64,000 bases of DNA from Nansenia antarctica (lineage: Eukaryota; Chordata; Actinopteri; Argentiniformes; Microstomatidae), in NCBI GenBank assembly GCA_963989245.1, contig OZ022341.1:71919285-71983284 (forward strand), given 5' to 3'. Both the position numbers and the translations under genes were made by a program. Every line of letters starts with the position of its first letter. Position 1 is the first letter of the stretch. Positions 35,186-64,000 of the stretch are shown piece by piece. The notes beneath the pieces are model-generated. The model saw only the letters and a program-made list of their open reading frames with translations. It did no database searches and was not told the DNA's origin.

Positions 35186-36327
35186 TGTTGACGTTGGCAT
35201 GGTTTTATTTTTCTCTTCAGCACAAACGGAATACAACTCTTTCGCTCAGCCGAGCTAACTTAGAATGATAGACAAACAACTAGGACAAGTGCATCAACAC
35301 ATCAACATACAAGCCTTCAGTCTTATGCAGCGCCCCCCAGTGGTATAATGACAGTACTGCAGAATAAACACAATCCATATTCAACTGAGGACATAATACA
35401 TTTTACTCAACACCCCCACTTGTACTCAGGTTGCTGTACTTCAAAAATGTAAACAAACAAACAAAAGGAAAAATGTGGACCTTCTCACACATGTTAAATT
35501 CCAAAAACATTTCCTGCAAACTTCTTCAGTTTCAGCTTAGTTACAGGTTTTGTCATTATATCTGCTACCATTTCTTCAGTAGGGCGGTACACCAGAGCTA
35601 CTTTCCCATAATTTACAGTTGATCTTATAAAGTGGCACTTTATGTCCACGTGCTTACACCGCTGTCTGCTCACTGGGTTTTTGGCTAGGGCGATTGTTCC
35701 CTGGTTGTCCTCATACACTACTGTTTGTGTATATTTGTAATCATCGATACTCGCCAATAACTGATCTAGATATATACACTCTTGTATAGTTGAGGCCAGA
35801 GCTATGTATTCTGCCTCACAGGTGGAAAGTGCTACTGTCGGCTGTTTCTTACTCTTCCATGAGACTAAAGAGCTGTTCTTACTGAGGCTTACACAGTACC
35901 CTGTGGTACTACGCCTGTCGGTGGCATCAGCTGCCCAGTCGGCATCACTGTAGGCTAGTAGGCCTAGCTTCTCACTGTCGTTTCTTCTGAAACACAACTC
36001 CTGAATAAAATAAAATGTATGTTGACGTTTATGATGGCAGCTTCCACTACGTTGCACTCGGGGAGAATCAATGTTGGAGGAGACGATGAACTGTTTTGCC
36101 CTCGGGCATGGTTTTATTTTTCTCTCCAGCACAAACGGAATACAACTCTTTCTCTCAGCCGAGCTAACTTAGAATGATAGACAAACAACTAGGACAAGTG
36201 CATGTGCATCAACACATCAACATACAAGCCTTCAGTCTTATGCAGCGCCCCCCAGTGGTATAACGACAGTACTGCATAATAAACACAATCCATATTCAAC
36301 TGAGGACATAATACATTTTACTCAACA
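35186..36327 (-). mobile_element. Rearranged Ty1/copia element with two LTRs
   Basis: LTR copies lie at 35186-35412 (227 bp, with an internal deletion of about 80 bp) and 36020-36327 (308 bp). Both are bounded TG...CA, and the 5-bp target duplication ATGTA lies at 35181-35185 and 36328-36332. A polypurine tract (CAAGTGGGGG on the minus strand) abuts the 35412 LTR. The expected primer-binding site next to the 36020 LTR is missing; instead ATGTA plus about 13 bp of the outside flank is repeated there (36003-36019), followed directly by the RNase H coding end. Confidence 0.8.
35494..36132 (-). pseudogene. Copia RNase H fragment fused to LTR-derived sequence
   Basis: A 212-codon open frame starts within the LTR, crosses the repeated flank (TFYFIQ) and runs into the copia RNase H domain, with YSDADWAADATDRRSTTGY, then STCEAEYIAL, and VADIMTKP near the end. 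The reverse transcriptase, integrase and gag are absent. The N-terminal 45 residues are not copia protein. Confidence 0.8.
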
Positions 36328-36379
36328 ATGTATTATTATTGTTATTATTATTATTTTTAAAAACTATTTGTATATATAT

Positions 36380-39300
36380 TGTGATATCTTCCTAATATAA
36401 TAATGATGAGCGGACAGCGGGTAAACATTAACTGGTTTATAATAATAAGTGCAGAGCAGTACAGAGCATGGCAGTTCCCCGCATTAGACTATCCCGGAAG
36501 CTATACTGCCCCCCCCCACGGGACCTTCCTGACCCGGCAGATAACCTCTACTACATTCCTCCCCCCTTAAGCTATGAGCTTCTTCTAATAAAATCCAAAA
36601 ACAAATACCCACACAGTATATACTCCATGAAACAAAACAACTACCTGTGCATAACTACCATTAACTGTCCCCTTCCCTATTTATTTTATTTTTTTAAACA
36701 TCAAAGTCCTTCAAATAACTTGGCCTGGACACTCTTCTATGCGACTGTCGCACAGGAGTGATCCGCTGTTGTGACTGCACTGGCATGCCTGGAGGTAGGT
36801 TGTCAGTCACTAATGTTCCCGACTTGTCCGGAGCAGGTTCTGCAGGTCCGGGAGAGTTTCCCCCTGGAACACAGCTGTTTCCCTCAGGAATGGAATTATC
36901 CGACATTGCAACAGCTGCTGATGGCAATTCAGGCAGCCCCGGAGGGTCTCTAATCTTCGGGTCCATCAAGTCCTTGTCCTCAGGTCTGGCCAGTATCTGG
37001 TCGACGTGTCTGCGCACAATGTTGCCATCTCCCAGCATGACCTTATAGGAAACAGGACCTGTGATTTTGATTATGATCCCAGGTATCCACTTAGGCCCAT
37101 GACTGAAGTTCCTTGTGATCACTGTGTCCCCCTCCTGGAAACTTCTCCCTGAAACTTGCTTGTCATGATGCTTCTTTTGGATGCCTTGTTTTCGTTCCAC
37201 CCTTGTTCGACGGTCTGGATGAATTTGGTCGAGTGTGGATCTTAACTTTCGACCTTGCAACATTTCAGCAGGCGACAGCCCTGTGGTGGACTGTGGTGTA
37301 ATGCGATAACTAAACAACACTCTTGACACCTTAGTGTTGATGCTCCCTTCACCTGCCTTTTTCATCATTGACTTGAATGTCTGCACTGCACGCTCAGCAC
37401 AGCCATTGGAGGAAGCATGATAGGGAGCAGAGGTGATGTGCTCAATGCCGTTTTTCTGCATAAATTGTTTGAATTCCGTGCTTACAAAACATGAGCCATT
37501 ATCAGACACAATTGTCTCTGGTAGCATCTGAATGCTGAAGCTCTTCCGTAGACATTCAATGGTGATGGCTGAAGTCGAGGCTGTCACCGGATAAGCATCC
37601 ATCCATTTTGAATGCGCGTCCATCAGGATCAAAAACATGTGTCCCATAAACGGACCTGCATAATCAATGTGCAGCCTTTGCCATGGTTTGCTTGGCCACT
37701 CCCATGGGTGAAGTGGTGCTGGAGCTGGCGAGTTGCGGTGTTCTTGGCATGTGACACATCTCTTGACTACAGCCTCGATGTCCGCATCCAACTTTGGCCA
37801 CCAGAAGTAGCTCCGCCCCAAGGCTTTCATTCTTGTGATGCCAATGTGACCTTGATGTAGCTGCTGTAACAAAGCGTCTCGTCCAGGCGGCGGCACCACC
37901 ACCCGTGAGCCCCACAGTACGCAGCCATCTTGCACACATAACTCTGTTTTCCTAACAGCATACGGTTGGAAAGCTGGGTCTGGGACTTGTGACGGCCAAC
38001 CATGTTGGACAAACTCTGTCACTCTGGACAACCCAGGGTCCCTGCTTGTCCATTTCCTCATTTCCGCTGCCGAGACGAGGGTCACATTCTCCATCATCAG
38101 CACTCGTTCTTCTTGCTCTCTCTCTGTGGACTGATGAGGCAGAGGGAGTCGACTCAGGGCATCTGCATTGCTGTGGTATTTCCCTGGCTTGTAAACAATC
38201 TCGTACTCATACGCTAGCAACGTTACTGCCCACCGCTGAATACGAGGGGATGCCATTTGAGGCACAGCTTTCATCTCATTGAAGAGAGATAGTAAGGGTT
38301 TGTGGTCAGTGCAAATGACGAACTTCCTTCCATATACATATTTATGAAAGCGCTGGATGCCAAACATCACCGCCAGACCTTCCTTGTCCAGTTGTGAATA
38401 GTTTGATTCAGCCGACGTCAGTGTCCGCGACATGAAGCTGATGGGCCTCTCCTGTCCATCTGGCATGCGATGTGACAACACCGCCCCCACTCCATACGGA
38501 GAAGCGTCGCATGACAGGATCAGATCTTTTTGGCTGTCATAATGCATTAACACCTTAGATGACTGCATAAGTCGCTTCGACTCCTCAAAAGCTCTCTCCT
38601 GTTTTTTCTCCCATTTCCATGTTGTCTCTTTCCTCAACAGTTCATGTAAAGGCGATAACAATGTTGACAGGTTTGGCAGAAACCTGTTGTAGTAGTTGAG
38701 TAGGCCAAGGTATGCTCTCAGTTCTGTGACATTGGTCGGTGCTGGTGCCTTCTGTATGGCACTGACCTTGTGTGGTAGAGGATGTAATCCCGAGGCGTCC
38801 ACCTTATGTCCTAGGAACTCTGCTTCCTGTTCCATGAATGCACACTTGTTGCGTTTCAGACGAAGGCCAGCTTCCTGGAGCCGCGTCAACACCTGGTTTA
38901 GTGTGGCCAGGTGATCTTGGTCGCTCCGCCCCGTCAGCAAAATGTCATCCAGATAGACGGCCACATTTGGAATGCCGGCCACCAGACTCTCCATCATCCT
39001 TTGAAAAATTGCTGGGCTGGAGGAGACCCCGAATGGAAGACGATTCACCTGAAAAATACCTTTGTGCGTGTTAATAGTGACATATGGCTTGGATGCTTCA
39101 TCAAGTGTCACCTGTTGATACGCATGGCTCAGGTCCAGTTTGCTGAACTTCTCCCCGTCGGACAACTTTTCAAACAAGTCCTCCAATCTTGGGATTGGAT
39201 ACTGCTCGAGCTTCGACACCTGGTTGACAGTGACTTTGTAGTCTCCACATATGCGCACTGAATTATCAGACTTTAACACAGGCACGATCGGTGCTGGCCA

Positions 39301-41080
39301 CTCAGAGAACTTCACTGGTTCAATAATTCCCTGGTCTGTGAGTCTCTCTAACTCGATCTCCACCTTCTTCCTCATGGCGTAGGGGACTGGTCTAGGTTTA
39401 TAGAACTTTGGGGCAACGCCTTCCTTGACATAGATTTTCGCTGGTGGGCCTACCCAGGTTCCCAGTTCCTCTTTGAACACATCCTCATGTTGCTTTAGCA
39501 CATCCTGTAATGTCAGTTGTAGCTGCTCCATTTTATTCACCAGCACACAGTTCATTCCTAGCTCTTTGATCCATCCCCTGCCTAACAGGTTGGGTCCTGT
39601 GCCTGCTACGACCACTACTGGTAGCTGTTTTACTTGGTCTCTGTACTTTACAGTCACTTCTGCTACTCCCAGTGTAGGTACTTTTTCACCTGTATACGTT
39701 TTCAGAGTCACTGAGCAATCCTGCAGCTCTTTTGTGCCCCCTGCTGTCCATAGCTTGGCATATTCAGTCTTTGTCAAGATTGTCACACTGCAGCCAGTAT
39801 CCACTTCAAATTTAACAGTACTCTCATTTATGTTAAGCTGTGTGGTAATGGGATCAACTTTTGTTAACTTGGACTCTGTTAGATTGTACATAGTAAACAC
39901 ATCTTCGTCGCTTGAAACATTCTCAGGAGATTCACTTATGTGATGGGCAGACTGCTTTTTATCATTTCTAAAACTCTTTTGCTTGTACTTCCCTCCTCCC
40001 TTAAGCTTAAGTTGATCCGGAGTTGAGGATTTGCACATTTTCTTCACATGCCCATTTTTCCCACAGCCATGGCACTTTTCATTGAGAAAACGACAGTCCC
40101 TTGCCATATGTTCACCCCCACATCTATAACATGCCAATGGAGTTGTTTGTCCTTGCCACTTCTGTTTTTCCTTCACATTATACACTGGCTCATGGGGTAC
40201 AGCTTTACTCACAGTACTGTCCAGCGTTCTCGGTCCCAACTGCAGATCCTGCACATCCCTATTTGCAGTTTCCATGGCTTGCGCGACTGTCAATGCTCTG
40301 TCGAACGTTAGCTCCGCCTCCGCCAACAACCTCCGCTGTATGCGATCATCTGCTATGCCACATACGAGCCTGTCGCGTAGCATCTCTTTCAATTTGTCAC
40401 CGTAGTTGCAATGTTGAGCCAGCTCTCTTAGTACTGCCACATACTCCGTCACAGTTTCATTTGCCGCTCTAATCCTTGAATTAAATTTAAATCTTTGGAC
40501 TATCTCGCTGGGCTTCGGGTTATAATGCGACTGAAGCAGTGCGGTCAAGACGTCATATGTCTTCTCACCAGGCTTGTCCGGGCTTAACAAGTTCCTCATT
40601 AAACTGTATGTCCGACTGCCTACAGAGCTTAGCAATATTGCCCGCTTCCTATCCGCATCCGTAATCCCATTTGCAATGAAAAAATGTCCCAAAACTTCGA
40701 CATACTCCTCCCACGTCTGGGTGTTACTGTCAAAAGCAGTGAGTGTTCCTACCATCATGGTAGCCATCTCGACGTCTGGGTTATCACTATTAGCTCCCTC
40801 GTCCTCCGACATTAGCCGAGTTGTCCGCGTTCTAGAACTCACAAGTTGTTCGTCTTTTCCACAACTTCCTTCAAGTTCACCATTTATCTCGTCGCCAGAT
40901 GTGATATCTTCCTAATATAATAATGATGAGCGGACAGCGGGTAAACATTAACTGGTTTATAATAATAAGTGCAGAGCAGTACAGAGCATGGCAGTTCCCC
41001 GCATTAGACTAACCCGGAAGCTATACTGCCCCCCCCCCCCCCACGGGACCTTCCTGACCCGGCAGATAACCTCTACTACA
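36380..41080 (-). mobile_element. Full-length Ty3/gypsy LTR retrotransposon, young
   Basis: LTRs at 36380-36555 (176 bp) and 40900-41080 (181 bp) differ by one substitution and the length of a C-run (9 versus 14). Read on the minus strand they start TGTAGTAG and end GATATCACA. A polypurine tract (AAGGGGGGAGGAA) abuts the 36555 side, and TCTGGCGACGAGAT follows the 40900 LTR where a primer-binding site belongs. Flanks share ATAT, a likely short target duplication in AT-rich DNA. Confidence 0.9.
36694..40842 (-). CDS. Gypsy Gag-Pol polyprotein, uninterrupted
   Basis: One open frame of 1382 codons holds the whole retrotransposon protein. Capsid-like gag is residues about 40-200. Two CCHC zinc knuckles are at 238-250 (CYRCGGEHMARDC) and 257-270. 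The protease active site VDTGCS is near 347. Reverse transcriptase is about 475-690 with YLDD at 630-633. RNase H has CDASPYG near 778. The integrase zinc finger H-H-C-C is about 996-1032, with catalytic D1060, D1114 and E1150. The C-terminus has a GPY/F-like segment (GPVSYKVMLGDG) and no chromodomain. Gag and Pol share one frame, so no frameshift signal is needed. No stop or frameshift interrupts it, so it could be competent. Confidence 0.92.
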   Translation of the reverse strand: MSSRTRTTRLMSEDEGANSDNPDVEMATMMVGTLTAFDSNTQTWEEYVEVLGHFFIANGITDADRKRAILLSSVGSRTYSLMRNLLSPDKPGEKTYDVLTALLQSHYNPKPSEIVQRFKFNSRIRAANETVTEYVAVLRELAQHCNYGDKLKEMLRDRLVCGIADDRIQRRLLAEAELTFDRALTVAQAMETANRDVQDLQLGPRTLDSTVSKAVPHEPVYNVKEKQKWQGQTTPLACYRCGGEHMARDCRFLNEKCHGCGKNGHVKKMCKSSTPDQLKLKGGGKYKQKSFRNDKKQSAHHISESPENVSSDEDVFTMYNLTESKLTKVDPITTQLNINESTVKFEVDTGCSVTILTKTEYAKLWTAGGTKELQDCSVTLKTYTGEKVPTLGVAEVTVKYRDQVKQLPVVVVAGTGPNLLGRGWIKELGMNCVLVNKMEQLQLTLQDVLKQHEDVFKEELGTWVGPPAKIYVKEGVAPKFYKPRPVPYAMRKKVEIELERLTDQGIIEPVKFSEWPAPIVPVLKSDNSVRICGDYKVTVNQVSKLEQYPIPRLEDLFEKLSDGEKFSKLDLSHAYQQVTLDEASKPYVTINTHKGIFQVNRLPFGVSSSPAIFQRMMESLVAGIPNVAVYLDDILLTGRSDQDHLATLNQVLTRLQEAGLRLKRNKCAFMEQEAEFLGHKVDASGLHPLPHKVSAIQKAPAPTNVTELRAYLGLLNYYNRFLPNLSTLLSPLHELLRKETTWKWEKKQERAFEESKRLMQSSKVLMHYDSQKDLILSCDASPYGVGAVLSHRMPDGQERPISFMSRTLTSAESNYSQLDKEGLAVMFGIQRFHKYVYGRKFVICTDHKPLLSLFNEMKAVPQMASPRIQRWAVTLLAYEYEIVYKPGKYHSNADALSRLPLPHQSTEREQEERVLMMENVTLVSAAEMRKWTSRDPGLSRVTEFVQHGWPSQVPDPAFQPYAVRKTELCVQDGCVLWGSRVVVPPPGRDALLQQLHQGHIGITRMKALGRSYFWWPKLDADIEAVVKRCVTCQEHRNSPAPAPLHPWEWPSKPWQRLHIDYAGPFMGHMFLILMDAHSKWMDAYPVTASTSAITIECLRKSFSIQMLPETIVSDNGSCFVSTEFKQFMQKNGIEHITSAPYHASSNGCAERAVQTFKSMMKKAGEGSINTKVSRVLFSYRITPQSTTGLSPAEMLQGRKLRSTLDQIHPDRRTRVERKQGIQKKHHDKQVSGRSFQEGDTVITRNFSHGPKWIPGIIIKITGPVSYKVMLGDGNIVRRHVDQILARPEDKDLMDPKIRDPPGLPELPSAAVAMSDNSIPEGNSCVPGGNSPGPAEPAPDKSGTLVTDNLPPGMPVQSQQRITPVRQSHRRVSRPSYLKDFDV

Positions 41081-41149
41081 ATATATTATTATTAAGGAGG
41101 ATAAACGTTATCGCTCGCGACACGTTATTTGGCTCTCGTGCAGCCTAGG

Positions 41150-41250
41150 TTGAGAATGCGCGGCAGTCCCGGAGTCTCGCGATGCCTCAGCTCACTGCGA
41201 ACCTGCCCCTGACTGAACTACACCTACTTACCTCAGAGAGACGACAAAGT
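41150..41250 (+). promoter_or_regulatory. rad21l1: Likely promoter end and untranslated exon of rad21l1
   Basis: A CpG-rich stretch with no TATA box ends at a donor-like AAAGT|GTGAGT (41250/41251), 645 bp before the first coding exon's acceptor at 41894. The gypsy element ends only 70 bp upstream. The exon start is not determined. Confidence 0.4.
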
Positions 41251-41723
41251 GTGAGTACTGACGACTTGTATGTCGTCTTTTAATTGAAAACGACTTGAAT
41301 ACATCCATCACAATGAAAGGGCGTGTATAGAAGTTATTGTAAATATATTTGTCTGTTGTTTTATACTTGTTGCTCGACGTTTGCGGCAGCTGTCAGCTGT
41401 CACTGTAGCTCGCTAGCTAGCCAGTCTAGATTCAGGGTATCCGCGCGCGGTGTCTTGAAAAGTATTCAAAGTTCATCAATCAATTTTGGGAAAATCAAGA
41501 CCCTTAATAAGTATTAAAAAGTCTTATCACGATTTTATGAGGTGATTGTGTTGGTATTTTTCTGAATTAGACTCTGTCCAAAAAGTTTGAGTCCTAAAAA
41601 CGATTAGCAAAAGTTCGTGAATTGATTAGTTTTATTAAAAAACAAAGACAAATTCAACATACAAATTCAACATCGGTTAGTTTGGTCAACTAACTAGCTA
41701 GTTAGCTAGCTGGGAACTGAGAA

Positions 41724-41815
41724 GCTCAAATCAAATCAAATCAAATCAAATCAAATTTTATTTGTATAGTGCATTTCTTACAAGATGCAACTCAATGCGC
41801 TCATTCGAACAATAA
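41724..41815 (-). repeat. LINE 3' tail with (ATTTG)n end
   Basis: CAAATCAAATCAAATC followed by TTTTATTTGTATAGTGCATT, the reversed end of an L2-like LINE similar to 15216-15260. Confidence 0.6.
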
Positions 41816-41915
41816 CACAACATTAACAACGTTGTCATGTCATTGATATTGATTATTATTGGAATGATTGTCATCATCCAACTTCTCTCCTCAGCAGAGC
41901 GAGGATAAGAAGACG

Positions 41916-63200
<21,285 letters not shown>

Positions 63201-64000
63201 AGGAGGATAGTTATGGGGTTAATGGGGCAGTTATGGGGTTAGGAGGGGCAGTTTTGGGGTTAATGGGGCAGTTATGGGGTTAGGAGGGGCAGTTATGGGG
63301 TTAGGAGGGGCAGTTATGGGTTGTTGGGTTGGTTAGGTGGGTTGTGGAGTCACAGCAGGTTCTGGCATGGCTTTATTCTGCCATATCTTCACTTTCAGTG
63401 TGTATAGTTTGTATAGTGTCTGTGTTGTTTGTGTTATTTATGGTTGTTTCTTATGTTGACATTGATTTTTTTAAGAATATAACTTCATGAACTTAGTTCA
63501 ACGGCATTAGATCACAATATTGTCAATAATATAATTGTAATTTATTTTATTTTATTTTGAACACAGTTTGAAAACATGGTTAAAATCATAATTTTTTACC
63601 TTGTGTCATATCGCTCCATCTAGGAATTTGAGAGTAGTTACATTTCAACAGTCCCAACCCTCAATTGTTTACCCCCAAAAAGTGACCACTTGTCCTGCTC
63701 CTTTAAAGTAAGCTTATACTTGTACCTGGAAAATAACTCTTACCCAATGTTTTGGATCAGTAAAGCATCTTCTGTACAACCAATGTACACTTGTTAGACT
63801 CAATTTCAGCTGTTTTTTAAATTGTTGATGTGTTTGTTTTTTAAATCTGTAAACATAACCAGTAAGGTTTATGAATTTAATCTGAATACAATGCTTGTTC
63901 ACTAAAACCTTGTTTTCATTTTTAACACACCTAGCTTACAGGACATTAGGTATACATCACCTAGCTGACAGGACATTAGGTACATCACCTAGCTGACAGG
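63201..64000 (+). other. rad21l1: rad21l1 3' UTR/downstream region with tandem repeats
   Basis: Directly after the stop, five units like GGGGCAGTTATGGGGTTAGG run to about 63335. An AT-rich stretch follows with no gene seen and no clear AATAAA. At 63930-64000 a unit of about 30 bp, CACCTAGCTGACAGGACATT then AGGTA, is repeated up to the window edge. Confidence 0.55.

Overview
This is a stretch of vertebrate, almost certainly teleost fish, genomic DNA. The evidence is multi-exon genes with GT-AG introns, fish-type tRNA-derived SINEs, L2-like LINE 3' ends, several hAT transposons, Ty3/gypsy and Ty1/copia retroelements, and an extreme load of (CA)n, (TC)n and minisatellite DNA. The species cannot be read from the sequence.

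Three host genes are visible. (1) Minus strand, 1689-5443: a HECT-type E3 ubiquitin ligase-like gene whose eleven recognisable exons all join in frame, but whose catalytic cysteine position reads Phe. Its 5' end was not found. (2) Plus strand, about 10420-34809: a class II myosin heavy chain closest to the smooth-muscle MYH11 group. It has one untranslated exon and 40 coding exons, giving 1928 codons with every splice phase agreeing, and it ends without the usual non-helical tailpiece. (3) Plus strand, about 41150-63200: a RAD21-family cohesin kleisin, best match RAD21L1 (meiotic), with 13 coding exons and 565 codons. I see no functional link between the three genes.

The DNA between and inside the genes is dominated by mobile elements. 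At 1-1045 there is a broken gypsy gag and a SINE. At 7342-7783 there is a Tc1/mariner-like relic. At 8337-10269 a deleted hAT element sits against the myosin promoter. hAT elements with 8-bp target duplications lie at 17072-18401, 32308-33806 and 58210-59777, and another hAT-like element at 59960-61262. A rearranged copia element (35186-36327) and an apparently intact gypsy element with near-identical LTRs (36380-41080) fill the gap between the myosin and rad21l1.

The most striking feature is that many minisatellites start exactly at exon/intron junctions and carry a copy of the splice site in every unit. In the myosin gene, one exon has three tandem acceptors and another has 14 tandem donors, with the reading frame open throughout. 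In rad21l1, arrays seeded at donors follow coding exons 1, 3, 5, 8 and 9, including a roughly 5-kb array of a 22-bp unit, and an acceptor-like array precedes exon 12. This repeated pattern in two adjacent genes is the main candidate here for something not well described.
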